DNA from: Anniella stebbinsi
Lineage: Eukaryota > Chordata > Lepidosauria > Squamata > Anniellidae
Reading direction: 5' to 3'
Assembly: GCA_029215795.1 (NCBI GenBank)
Contig: JARDYH010000007.1
Span: 101,757,263 to 101,821,262 of the forward strand
Length of the DNA stretch: 64,000 nucleotides
Under the pieces are notes generated by a model. It did no database searches and had not been told where the DNA came from. It saw only the letters and a program-made list of their open reading frames with translations. The translations under genes were made by a program, and so were the position numbers. Of the stretch, positions 10,431 through 21,741 are shown piece after piece (positions within the stretch are counted from its first letter, which is position 1; each line of letters starts with the position of its first letter).

Positions 10431-10635
10431 GCAGCCATTGTGGGCTTTACATCTTCCCTTACAACAAAAAATGCCAGAGTTTGTTTGCAGAGTGAAGGAA
10501 ACCCGCTTAACCCTGAATGATTGCATTTGGGTGAAATGATTTCCAGTGGGACCTGCAGGGCTCTTAAATTGGGGGTTGTTTCCTCCACCCAGCAGAACCC
10601 CTTTGCTCACCAGTCAGAGAATTCTCCAATCCCCC

Positions 10636-10692
10636 TTTATATGTCTACTCAGAAGCAAGCCCCATTGAACTCAATGGGACTTACTGCCAATG
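10636..10692. mobile_element. Short palindromic MITE, family A
   Basis: Contains the best-preserved centre in the window: 'gtctactcagaagcaag' followed by the palindrome CCCATTGAACTCAATGGG and 'acttactgcc'. The outermost termini are eroded. Confidence 0.65.
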
Positions 10693-10699
10693 ACTGCAG

Positions 10700-11590
10700 C
10701 TTTACTCATTTCCAGGTTACCCGTGTTTTTGCTCTGAGAAATGTTCCCCCTTCCCCAAGTCTGAACAAATACATTCATTTTTCTGTCCAGTCCAAACATT
10801 CAGGCTGCAGAGCCAGAGGATTCAGAGGCTGCAGAGCTAGTCGGCTCATCAAGCTTTCCAGTGAATAAGGCCATGGCTAATGCAAAAAATACCCTGAAAT
10901 CAAAGACACCCTCAAATTCCGCCTTGCTTCTGTCCTCTCAATGCAGCAGCAACCCCTCAGAGCCTAAAAGAGCAAGAATGGCGACAAGCTGATCACAGCC
11001 TAAGCAAAACAAATGCACCTGAAATCCTAAGTAGTTTCCCTCTCTGCTCTGCCAGCAGCTTGAGGTAAAAAATAATAATTAATTGTCCTCATCCTCCCCA
11101 CCCACCCTTCTTGTTAGACTGCTTTCCAGAACTCTTCACCAAATACCCCCAATGCATTTACAGTTGGCACCCAGCCTTGACAGTCTAGCGTTTCTGTGTG
11201 TCAACAAACACTCTCAAGAGTTTCCCAGCAAGTTGCAATGTGTTCACAAGTATAAATTAAAAAGCAAGAATGCCCAGAAATTTCTAATCAAAGTCAGGTA
11301 ATCACGGCAGCATTTAGTAACATGAGAAGCATCTGGGTTAGAACTGGTTTTTGTTTGTTTGTTTTGCTTTTTTGTATATCTTGTAATATGTTGTTCCCTT
11401 TTCTTTCTTCCCCATTTCTCTTCCCATCCCCAACCCCACTTCCCCCTCTAGCTTCTGGTCTCTCTCCTTTCCATTTTTTTTAATTGCCCCAGGTCTTAGG
11501 GATCCCATCTTCCAAACTGGTAAAGCAAAGTTAGTGAGTGTGATGGGTGTGTGTGGAAGATATTCAAAACAATTATGTGTAGCTTTCTTT
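10700..11590. other. Unannotated intronic sequence
   Basis: Nothing recognised. T-rich and pyrimidine-rich stretches at 11345-11480 are low complexity. Confidence 0.4.
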
Positions 11591-11593
11591 AAA

Positions 11594-11627
11594 GTAAGTT
11601 CCATTAAATATGCATAGGATTGCAGCC
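11594..11627. mobile_element. Short palindromic MITE, family A, one end
   Basis: 'gttccattaaatatgcataggattgcagcc' type end only. This is the right terminus of the family. Confidence 0.4.
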
Positions 11628-11629
11628 AA

Positions 11630-12500
11630 AGGAAGGAAATAAAAAGGCAGGAATAGGGTCAGGAGTGTTAATCAGAAAATCCTGATGGCATCACATGACA
11701 GGAGGGAAAAAGTCTGACAGCGGAAGCCAGCCCACAGGAAGAGTTGTCCTACTAAAGTGAAGCTTGTTCAATACATTTTAAAGCCTTTATTTGCTTTGTG
11801 CATTCCCTTCAGCCTTGAACCATTCTGCAAAATGTTGAAGTACCTAATTATTCTTAGGGGCTGGCCTACAGACCTCTGCCTTGAATCTTTTAAGAGCCTA
11901 GCAACACCCCTGGGGACTAGGATTTCGGTTTAAAGAGCCACACTACTTGCTGGCAACTTTCTCTTTTGACCAGCTCCACTCTGCATTGCTAAAAGGGCAC
12001 CTCGGGCAGAGCAGCATTTTGAATTTAATGTAAAATGCACCACGGGGTGGGGTGGGGTAGGGGTTGTGCTTTTTCAGGAGTGGGTTGCACAGAAGTACAA
12101 GATCACATTTCAGACTTTTACCTCTTCACATACATTAAACGATCCATGCAGTTTTATGACTTCATTGCAACCTATATGGTATTTTCAATTATTCTTGCTA
12201 CACTTAGTGTGTGAGTATATCCATTTTACATTTTTAAAACAATTTTCCTATTTGCCTTTTCTATGCAATGGGGTTGCTGTTGAAGAAGAAATATGTGGTG
12301 GGCTAAAGGAATGGTATGTGGATCCCCCCCCCACTTTTCAGAGCTAAACTGCATGCCTGAGTTTGTCCTTTCTGTTCAATAGCTTCATTCTGTGGAGCAG
12401 CCCCTTTGGTTCCGCCTACTGTAACCCCTTGGTTCCACTTACTGTTAGTTGCCCTGCACTCAGCCCCAATGGCCACCAGCTGCCACTGATGCCAGTCATT
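11630..12500. other. Unannotated intronic sequence
   Basis: No recognised element. There is a G-rich stretch at 12044-12063 (ggggtggggtggggtagggg). Confidence 0.4.
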
Positions 12501-12521
12501 CTTTCCCATAATAGCAGCACG

Positions 12522-12550
12522 ACTCTCTCTCTCTCACTCTCACTCACTCA

Positions 12551-12587
<37 letters not shown>

Positions 12588-12590
12588 TCA
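12522..12590 (+). repeat. (CT)n then (CA)n microsatellite
   Basis: A CT/CACT tract passes directly into (CA)n. This is a compound dinucleotide repeat. Confidence 0.95.
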
Positions 12591-12779
12591 ACCACAGTTC
12601 AAACCCCATTTCTTCCTTGAACTAAATAAAGCAAAGACAATTCATAATCAACACCAATATTTCTACAACAAAATCTTTGGCTCAACCATACATACTCTCA
12701 ACTTCAACTAAAACAAAGCCTTAATGCAGCTGCATTTACTAATTTCCATTGGTTGTTTATCTGTGTATCTCCCTCCCTC

Positions 12780-12875
12780 TAAACCTAGACTGTAAGGTCT
12801 TTGGGGCAGCAATATGTCTTTTCGCTTAAATTATAAAATACCATCACAGTGCTATTTAAAGTAATAATATGCACA
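12780..12875 (+). mobile_element. Possible LINE 3' end
   Basis: 'ctagactgtaaggtctttgg' followed by 'ggcagcaatatgtc', an A/T stretch and 'gtgctatttaaagtaataat' resembles the 3' UTR end of LINEs in which the total ends in 'gtgctatataaat'. There is no coding part. Confidence 0.35.
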
Positions 12876-12912
12876 CTGCATTTCAGAACATTGGATTTTT
12901 AAAAAATCTCTT

Positions 12913-12990
12913 AGTGAGCAATCCTATCTATGCATGTTTACACTAGGAGTTGTGGGGCTTTTTTCTGTTTAAACATGCATACGATTATCC
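12913..12990. mobile_element. Short palindromic MITE, family A, variant
   Basis: Left arm 'gcaatcctatctatgcatgtttac' pairs imperfectly with right arm 'gtttaaacatgcatacgatt'. The termini match family A but the centre is different, so this is a subfamily or a rearranged copy. Confidence 0.55.
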
Positions 12991-12999
12991 CCCAGTCAT

Positions 13000-14150
13000 C
13001 TTTATATGGTAACAATTTGTGATTTTCTTTAAAACCACTACCAGATTTGAGCGAAAAATAAATAGGTGGGACAGGAACATAATTCCTAGGTTCTAATACA
13101 AAAATATGTAGCCACTCACATTTCTGAATGGTACATTTTGAAAGTATGGTAAAATACCAGTTACGTATTGCTGTTTAAAGACTGCAAATCTAAACATGGT
13201 TACTTGTGTGTAAACCCTGAAGATAATGGATCTTTCTTCTGAGCAAACATGCACAGTATCCAACTATTAAGCCTCAAAAATAGCTGAGGAGGCTATTTGT
13301 CTAAACCGTCAGAGAAAATAGGGTTAAAGTTCAAGAGAGAATGTTGTTAAGGTCTTTAACGAACTATAAATACCGGTAGCATCACCATTTCCACCTCTGG
13401 TTATTTGATTTCTTTTTGCCAAATCTTTCATTCTCTGGTCGTCAGAATGTTTTTCAGACATTAACCACCTCCCTTACTCCCAGGAGAAACAAGTATTCTT
13501 GTTGATACAAGAAGGGAACCCTAAAGTATGATTGACCAAACAGAGTTAGAGCATTTGGTAAGGCTTAAAAAAGAAACCTCGGATATAACCCAGTATTAGG
13601 CATTTTAAAGAATCAGCTTAAATCATCAATCATAAGTAAGCTTTGACAGTTTCATCTCTATAGAAGCAAGCAACTTTCTGGGTGGCCCCTTTAACTCTAT
13701 TCTCCACATTAAATTCTTAACCAAAGCTCACATTCAAATTAAACATTTCTTCTGCTAAAATCGTGTTGCTGAAAAAACATCCACAAAATCCAGGAATATC
13801 CATTTCTCCCTGTAACTATAGAAACTAAGAACAAAACTACACATTGTCAAAAAGCATTCGGCTGCTGCCCAAACCTGCATCCTAGTGTCATGTTTACCCA
13901 CTCCATAACGCAGAGTTAAAAAGTACCTCATGCTCTTTGAACACCATCAACATGTTGTACCCCACCCCAACCATCTGCCTATGATGCAGAACGGGACAGG
14001 GAATTGTACACACAATGACCTCAGGACAGAATGGAAATTTACCAGATGTTATGGAGAGGGAAGAACTCAACTCAGGGGTGCCATCTGTGGAAGCAGCCCT
14101 GGGTTTTTCCTAACATACAGGCTTAGCCCTTAAGGTGTGTCTCAGGTCAC
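13000..14150. other. Unannotated intronic sequence
   Basis: Mostly AT-rich single-copy-looking sequence. 13185-13265 may be a very decayed family A palindrome (ctaaacatggttactt ... ttctgagcaaacatgcacag). Confidence 0.4.
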
Positions 14151-14156
14151 AGGATT

Positions 14157-14668
14157 TCATAGAATCATAGAACTGTAGAGTTGGAAGGGTCCTATAAGGC
14201 CACTGAGTCCAACCCCCTGCTCAATGCAGGAATCTACCTTAAAACATCCCTGACAGATGGTTGTCCAGTTGCCTCTTGAATGCATCTAATGTGGGAGAGC
14301 CCACCACCTCCCTAGGTAATTGGTTCCATTGTCGTATTGCTCTAACAGTCATGATTTTTTCTTGATATCCAGCCGGAATCTGGCTTCCTGTAACTTGGGC
14401 CCGTTATTCCGTGTCCTGCATTCTGGGTTGATCGAGAAGAGATCCTGGTCCTCCTCCATGTGACAACCTTTCAAGTACTTGAAGAGTGCTATTACGTCTT
14501 CCCTCAATCTTCTCTTCTCCAGACTAAACATACCTAGTTCTTTCAATCTCTCCTCACAGGGCTTTGTTTCCAGACCCCTAATCATCCTCGTTGCCCTCCC
14601 CTGAACACGCTCCAGACTGTCTGCATCCTTCTTGAAGTGTGGTGCCCACACTTCCCCCCCTTTGAACA
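14157..14668 (-). mobile_element. CR1 LINE, 3' 0.5 kb
   Basis: The 3' terminus lies at the low-coordinate end, with the octamer-like repeats catagaatcatagaa (14157-14171). The minus-strand frame 14349-14669 encodes the C-terminus of CR1 ORF2: '[19 protein letters not shown]', '[20 protein letters not shown]', '[16 protein letters not shown]', 'ARFRLDIKK'. It is open for ~106 codons but lacks RT and endonuclease. The 5' truncation at about 14668 follows the usual CR1 pattern. Confidence 0.92.
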
Positions 14669-14754
14669 ACAGATCCCATGCCAGAACATAAAACAGCTTT
14701 GAAAAAAACCCTCCGTTTCAAAAGTAGCTTACTATATGGCATAGTGGGGCTGTT

Positions 14755-14970
14755 GTTGGAAGGGCCGTATCTCAGTGATAAAGCACATGCTTCACAGGCA
14801 GAAATTCAGACCCAGGAATTTCTACTTAAAAGTTTTGCAGGTATAAGGGCCTTGAAAAAGCCACTTTCTGGCTGAGACTCTGGATAGCCCCTGCTAGCCA
14901 AAGGAGACAGCAATGAACTACATGGATCAATGGCCTGACTTAGTTAACACATGGAGGTGCCTTATACTAA
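14755..14970 (+). mobile_element. Sauria-type SINE, degenerate
   Basis: Head 'gccgtatctcagtgataaag' (A box), then a degenerate B-box region. 'aaaagccactttctggctgagactctgg' lies in the middle. The end block is 'catggatcaatggcctgact' then 'ggaggtgccttatac'. It is clearly older than the copy at 4448. Confidence 0.7.
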
Positions 14971-15004
14971 TACACACACGTACCCTCTTTCTTACTAAAT
15001 CAAA

Positions 15005-15185
15005 TATTGTTCATATGTATTTGTATACTGCATTTCCACAATACATTATGCTCAAAGTGGTTCACAAAACAAACTAATACGTTTACGGTACATTACAATA
15101 CAACATTAGTTCCATTTACAGTTCATTTAAAATATACCAAAATTTAAGTACAAGTGTTTTAACAGAAACCTGAGCTTTTGAATAA
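15005..15185 (-). mobile_element. LINE 3' tail fragment
   Basis: The minus strand reads 'ttgtgaaccactttgagcat' and 'gcagtatacaaatac' near 15010-15065, a variant of the L2-clade 3' end. It is followed 5' by AT-rich non-coding sequence. Confidence 0.45.
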
Positions 15186-15334
15186 TAAAAAAAATGGTTT
15201 CATTAAATATGTACAACAGTTGCACTGGAGAAATTTGTTACTTAAAGGTGCAGTATGACATAAAGCTTAAAAAAAAGAAAAAGATCAAGTGCACAATCAA
15301 AAACTACACCTAAAATACTGTGACTCATTATGGG

Positions 15335-15480
15335 TACCTCAACAAGAAAAATATCTTGACAGTCTGGAGAGAGTTCAGAGAGAAACAACTTAAATGATTA
15401 AATGCTTGGGAACAACTAGCTTATGGGGAGAAATATTTTTAAAAATGCCTGTGTATAGCTTAGCTAAATTACAACATCTT
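15335..15480 (+). mobile_element. Very old CR1-like fragment
   Basis: 'cttgacagtctggagagagttcagaga' gives D-SLERVQRE, as in CR1 ORF2 near its C-terminus. It is followed by AWE-like residues with stops. It is so diverged that the call is tentative. Confidence 0.35.
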
Positions 15481-15484
15481 GGAA

Positions 15485-18400
15485 AGTTTGCTTTCTTCCC
15501 TCACAGCCTCTCAGGCTAACCAGTCTCTCAGCAACTGAGGCTGTCACGGTTTGATCTATTACACTTCAAACATTCCCATAGAGCCTGAAATCAACTGGAA
15601 ATATTTTTATTTTAAATATTTTCCACGTGCCTATGTTTGAGGCTGCGAAGAGCTGGTGTTACTATTAGGTCTTCTAATGACAATCTATTTTTTTCTAGTA
15701 ATATCCTCCAACTTACCATTACTATCTCAGCCTCATTCATACCTCTGCATCTGAGAAACAATTTATCCACCCACTAAAGATTGTGGCCAGGAAGCTTCAT
15801 AAATGCAAGTAGTTTCAGTGTAATCTGAATTACAAACAATCTTTCCCATACATCTGCAGCAAAGGTATCCCTTTTCCCCACCCCCATATTCTTTATAACA
15901 ACCGTGAGCTCAAACTGGATACTGATGAAGGAAACTTCATCTCTCTCAACACAGCACCGCTGCACGCCTGGCTTCCTGACCATTAAAGGATAAGAGAACT
16001 ATGAAGAAGAAATTACTTTTGCTTTAAACACATCTCATTAACAAAATACTGTGTCAGTTTATAATGTGAATAATAAAAAGCTCCAAGAAAAATAAATGAA
16101 AATGACAACACTGCTTTTTTTTAGAAACTACCCATCAAATTGGAGGCAACAGATTGAATGACACACTAACTCATCAACAAGGCAATGTCTACTCAGTATG
16201 TGTAGATTTACAACCTAAAATGTCCAACTAGAATGGAGCATGTTGATATAATACAATGGGGAAATATATGTTTAAATTATGAATACTTCTGGTAAACGGA
16301 TGAGATGACTGACAGATGCGATAATGAAGTTTGTGCTTGTGCTGATTGCTTTTAACTATTTTCCCGAGTGGCTCTTCATTACTATGGTAAAGTATTCTTC
16401 TCTGTTTTTGATGCTGTGCTAATTAAAAAAAATATTGGTAGCAGGAATAATTTTGTTTAATTGACAAAACCTTTCATTAAAAATGGCAATTCCGATATTA
16501 TAGAACTAAAAACCACACATAAAATACTGGACTTCTACAAGCATTGCTCACTGTTTATTCATCCTGCAAGAGTCAGAAGGAAGCATAGCAGGGAGTTCAG
16601 CCTGGTGTCATGAAATCATGGGGCTGGAATGTGCTTCAGTGAAATTTTGAGGTCAGGACATTAGAGCTGAATGCTCAAAAGATCTGGAGTTAGTAAAGGA
16701 TTAAGAGAGAGAGTGAAGAACTTCCAATGGGGAGAAATATAAGTCACAAGAGATGCAAACCGAGACTAGAGCCACTTAAGACTTAGCAGTTTTTGTCCAG
16801 TGAAAATGTCTTATGAATTCTAGAATTCTGTACAATGTTCTTTTAAGACTAATTCCTCCGTCTTTGCTGCAAATAATAAAAAATATTCACTATGGGCTTA
16901 CTAGAGAATAGCAACAAATTCCACAAGCTAATTCTGTAGTGTGAGAACAAGCACAATATTGTCATCCTCACACAAAACCTGTTGTGAGACAGAAGCTAGC
17001 ACCTTTCCTAAAGACACCCAGTAAACTTCAGGACTGAGTAAATGCAACGTCCATTGAGTCAAACTTTCAGATGTATTTCATGTGGTTTTACTAGACAGCT
17101 TCCTAATCCTTGGATAAGGCTTCCAACTTAATTGATCCTGTTCCTCTGCCTTCAACTCTCCAATGCAGAGAGAGCTTTGACAGTTGAAGCTCTCTCCAAC
17201 TTTCTTATCTCCATGTCATGAAAGCTTTGGCTGTTACATTTCTGTGTCAGGATGCAGGTAAGGCACAGGAGCAGGAATAGTAAAACAAAACAAAACAAAA
17301 AGAGGTGACAACTCCATCCATGTTTTTACATGGTTCTTATTTATTCATCCCATCTAGTAAACAAACAAAAGCTATCATTGATGGAGTTTGTAACTGGAGA
17401 TACTAGGGGAAAACAATGCAAATTTTAAGAACTTTATACTAATCAGCCTTAGCAACATATATCAGCATTTCTACAAACAAATTTGGAACACCATCAAAAT
17501 AGCATGTGTGGTGCATACAAATGAAATAAATTGTTTCAATCTAATTTTGTTAACATCATGTTATAAGTACAGTGATGGTACTCTGACGGTTAATTGTCAA
17601 GATAATCTGAAGTCAGCATCATGCAATTGGATTGTGCAGGCTCCCCTTTGCAAAGGCATGTTAATCAAAATTCTGCGCACTATTGAATTGGCTTTTGTTT
17701 CGGAATAGCAGGCTCCAGTTTACAAATATTTCTCTGGAACAAAGCAGGTGAGGAAATGGCAAGGCCAGAAAAACTAATTATAAATACAGGTGGTGTGTGT
17801 ATGTGCATGTATGTGTACGAGCGAGCAAGAAAAGAGAGCGAACACAGGAAGAGAGGAGCGAATCACTGCTGACATGTATGACAAGGAAGATTGATGGTTT
17901 CCCTCTCTAGTTTTCCCTACTGTGAAGGCACACAGGGGGTGGGGAAAGGGACGAAGAAGCTGCTGTGCCAGCGACAAAGCAAGCTGCTGCCTTTATACCA
18001 TTCGAGCACTGATTAATGAGGCGGCAGCAACTCAGGAAATGGAGAAGGATCATGCTTAGACTTCCCCCTTATTTTTTACTTCATTATAATTTGATCCATA
18101 GAATGCCACATAGCTTCAGTTATTTGCCACTTATGATTTTTTTAAAAAAAAACTGGTGCAATAAAGACGAACAGCCAAGGCAGAAAAGAAGAACAGAAAG
18201 ATCTTACCCTGAACTGAAAAATGTGTAGTCTAAACCTGTTAGCAAACACGGTTAAGCATAGAACACTTAAAATTCACAGGGAGTTTTTACATGCACTACT
18301 CTAACAGAGCTTGGAAAGAACCTAAGCATGACATCAAGCAGTTCAGTGTGCAGATACTCTGCTAATTCTATCCTTTTAAGAGTTTATGTGTTCTAGCATC

Positions 18401-18675
18401 ACCACACACTGCATTCTTATCAAGACAAATGCCATGCATATGCAGACAAATAGACTGAAATAATTAAACTGAAACATTCTGCTAGAATTTGAGGGGAGAA
18501 ACCTCTCCACATGAAAAATTCATCGGCTTCAGAAAAAAATCCCAACTGTCATTTTAGGGCCTAGACTTAAGCACATTTTCCAAATCTTAAGTTGCAGATA
18601 GATAAGTAATAGTGACACCATCAGTATGATGAATGCCTCTTCACATAAGACCATTTCAACTGAAATCCAATTAAG
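15485..18675. other. Long unannotated part of intron 1
   Basis: About 3.2 kb with no recognisable mobile element apart from a (TG)-rich patch (17792-17815) and short A runs. It is the longest repeat-free stretch in the intron, so any conserved intronic enhancer would most plausibly be found here. I see no exon-like frame with splice sites. Confidence 0.4.
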
Positions 18676-18679
18676 GCTG

Positions 18680-18842
18680 AAACTTAATAGTGTAAGATTT
18701 ATACCCATCTGAGAGTAAGCCCTATAATTTATTTTTTTCCGCTCCAGAATCTGATGTGGAGCGGTATAAAATTGTTGTTAAATAAATAATTCATTCAGAC
18801 TTGCTTTTGAATAGGCACATACAGGATTGTACTTAAACCTGT
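18680..18842. mobile_element. Family A MITE interrupted by a short insertion
   Basis: The left half, 'gtgtaagatttatacccatctgagagtaagccc' (18692-18724), and right half, 'acttgcttttgaataggcacat' then 'caggattgtact' (18800-18834), fit the family. They are separated by ~70 bp that contain a CGCTCC...GGAGCG stem and 'gtataaaattgttgttaaataaata', which resembles a minimal LINE tail. Confidence 0.5.
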
Positions 18843-18849
18843 AGATAAA

Positions 18850-19010
18850 CTGCTTCAAGTTATGCATTAAAACTATATATGCTAGAAATATAATACTGAT
18901 ATTTATAAAATATGTATATTAAATATCACTATTGTCAGGGCTGGTGTCAAAGATAGGCATGGTTGGGCACCTGCTGGGGGCCCACAGGACCCCCCAGACA
19001 AGAGTCCCCT
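18850..19010. other. Unannotated intronic sequence
   Basis: AT-rich up to 18935, then G/C-richer. Nothing recognised. Confidence 0.4.
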
Positions 19011-19017
19011 AGACTTG

Positions 19018-19150
19018 ACCCCCCTCCTCCTCCTCCTCCTCCTTACAGCCTGCTTGCTCACTTGCCTCTCACTCCAGCCCAAACAACGACGGTGGTGAGG
19101 AGGAGGAGGAAGAGGAGGAGGAGCAGTGGATGCCACTGCCTGCCTGCTTG
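19018..19150. repeat. Paired pyrimidine and purine (CCT)n / (AGG)n tracts
   Basis: (CTC/CCT) repeats at 19021-19045 are followed ~50 bp later by (GAG/AGG) repeats at 19095-19128. The two tracts are complementary and can form a hairpin or a triplex. Polyproline, polyarginine and polyserine frames across it are artefacts. Confidence 0.85.
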
Positions 19151-19279
19151 CTCACTGGCTCTCGACCTATGAAGTGGTGGCAATGGTGAGACGGAGGATG
19201 AGAAACAATAGCAGCTGGTGACAATGGTGGAGAGAAGGCAGACTCGATGATGGGGTGGGGGGGTGGGGGTGGCACTGAG

Positions 19280-20490
19280 GGTGGAGATTAGCATAAGGGC
19301 ACTCAAAGACCTGGAGCCAGTACTGACTGGTCTATACTTTTAAAAAGCAATTTCAGTTAATACAGATTGTATTGACTGAGAGTAAAGAAGAAGTAAAGTG
19401 ACACTAGAGTAATCACCTCCAATATGTTCAGACATGATGCTCACCTTTAGCTCTAGCCTACAACATGGGTTTACTTCAAAAAAAAATTACCATATGTCCA
19501 CCGTTTTTTCTCTCTAGGTCCTTCCCCGCCCCACTTTCCTACTCATTCCTCCTATAAAACACTATAAACAAGCAAAAGGAAGAAAATAGTGATGGTGCTG
19601 CTGGTGAGACCCACCTTCGGTAGGAATGTGACAGTTTCTGGGTTTCAACCCACCAGCTGAAGACCAACACACTAAAAAGGAATTTATTAGAGAAGTTCCC
19701 CAATAGTATCAGAAGAATAGAATGGCAGATGCATTAGGAGTTACAAGCCCTTCAAAATTACAAAATCTTAAGTAAAGAGTCTAAAGCTGTAGTCACCTGC
19801 AAATACATACAAAGTGTGTGTGTGTTTTGGTAGCAAGATGCTACAAACTCTGAAAAAAATCAGCTCCAGACTAATGATTAATTTTGGTAGACATGGTCAA
19901 CATTTCTACAACAAATGCTAACTTGCTCACTTTTTTCCTTAGCACAATTAAGATTTGGGTGCATTCACAACCATAAAAGTGCATTAAAGATTAAACTTAT
20001 GAACATGCATATGGAAATATTTCTGTGTAAGATTCAATTGCCACAAACCTAGAAACTGAAAACAAGCAAAACTCCAGAAAATGTAGGGCTGGTCCGCACA
20101 ATGCTATTTTTGTATGGCTCTCAGTCATGTATATACTGCAACTGAGAAATGCAATGCATGAACTAAGCATCGCCAAAGAAACTGCACGCAGCTTATCAAG
20201 CCAGTGAAATCACAGAAACTGCCACCAGCTGTAGCCATGCTCCACATGGGTGCAGGACTGAGGATGGTCATGACAGCTCCTGTGTAGCAAAGATGCGGTG
20301 TGAACCAGATCTCAGAATGATGGACATCTGGAGGACTGAGCTTTTACTCCTCACCTTGAGCAACAGTGAGAATATCTTCTATGATGGCAGTTGCTGGATT
20401 TGTGTGGTGGCATTTGTCGATTTAAATATTTAAACTCTGAAATCTTGTTGCATTAACAGTGACATGTTCTAAAAACATACCTTCTCACAC
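19280..20490. other. Unannotated intronic sequence
   Basis: No family recognised. Confidence 0.4.
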
Positions 20491-20494
20491 AGGC

Positions 20495-20655
20495 TTTCCA
20501 TGGACTGTAATTTATTTAATTTTATAACACACTTCTACCTTTTAACATTTTAATTTATTGTATACTTATTGCATTTTTATGGTTCTAATTGTGCACTGCT
20601 CAGAGAGCCTCGGCTATCGGGCAGTATAAAATGTAATAAATAAAATAAAAATACT
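20495..20655 (+). mobile_element. L2-clade LINE 3' tail
   Basis: Ends with 'gcactgctcagagagcctcg', 'gctatcgggcagtataaaat', then (aataaataaaa). This is the hallmark L2 3' end in this genome. Only ~160 bp is present. Confidence 0.75.
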
Positions 20656-20659
20656 GGGG

Positions 20660-21735
20660 CATTTTAGGCATACTAATGTACATGCCAAGCCCCGATAAAT
20701 CAGGCCTGGATAGCAAGCATATTTTCTAACAAGTAGGAATAAGTAGACATAGAAGTAAATAAATAAGTAGTTTAAATATATCAGAGTATTATAACTCATG
20801 AAATAATTTGGTTTGCTGCATGGATGTACAGACACAGTATTTCAAATTTCTGGATTTGAAATACTTGATTCAGATTTGAAATATGAATCATGACTGACAG
20901 CTCACAAGTAAAGAGACAAATAAAACTTTGCTACACTTTAAATTTTATTTGTACATTATGATTAATTTCTTCTGAATATTTGAGGATCGCAATACCATGC
21001 CTGCACACCATGGTAGAGTGGTAGTGGCTGCATTGTGCGGTAGCCTCCTGTTAATAAAGCTTTCAGTCTCGATCTGAGATGGTCAGGCAAGGATGAAATG
21101 AGTGAGAGAGACTGAGGAATAACAACCCCCTGCAGCCAGAAAGGCAAGGCAGAATGGAAGCTAGGCACAAACTCAACCCTCCCTTCCACAAAATGAATTC
21201 TGCTGGGCTGCGCTGGCTATTCTGCCCAGATTGAGTTTGAATGGGAAGCAAAAGCCTAATTACCATTTTCTCCAAGGTCCATATGTCACAGGTGTGGAGA
21301 TGAGACAGTGAGCCCACTGCTTTTATTCCCTCCTCCCTTCTTGGATCACACAGTCCTGTCTTCCCTTGTCTGGCTTTGGTTTCTCCCTTCCAAATACAAC
21401 CCCTCTGAACGGTACTCTCGTTATTGTCTTTTAAGTCTACGGCTGGGTACAAGTGGTGCGAAAGTCTTTCTCGCCACGCATCTCAGGAACACAACAATGA
21501 CCTCTGTGCAAATCTGTGTACAATGCAAGACATTTCAGTGGCTATGTAAAAATATGTAAGTGATCCGTTTAACACAATGTTCCCAAACCTGGGGTAAAGT
21601 ACCAGAGGCACATTTCACACTACAGTTGTTTTCCTTGGCAACTGCAGGATAGCTCAATTAATATTGCCTCCTTGGATTCCACTTTCCTCTTTTCTCAGTC
21701 AGGGCTTAGGATGTAACTATAATTTCTGGAAAACA
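20660..21735. other. Unannotated intronic sequence
   Basis: Includes open frames on both strands at 20962-21559 with no recognisable domain. No repeat family identified. Confidence 0.4.
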
Positions 21736-21741
21736 GTAATT

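Noticed and set aside
18903..19306. Overlapping Arg-, Pro- and Ser-rich frames on both strands
   Set aside because: Produced by (CCT)n/(AGG)n tracts; compositional artefact.
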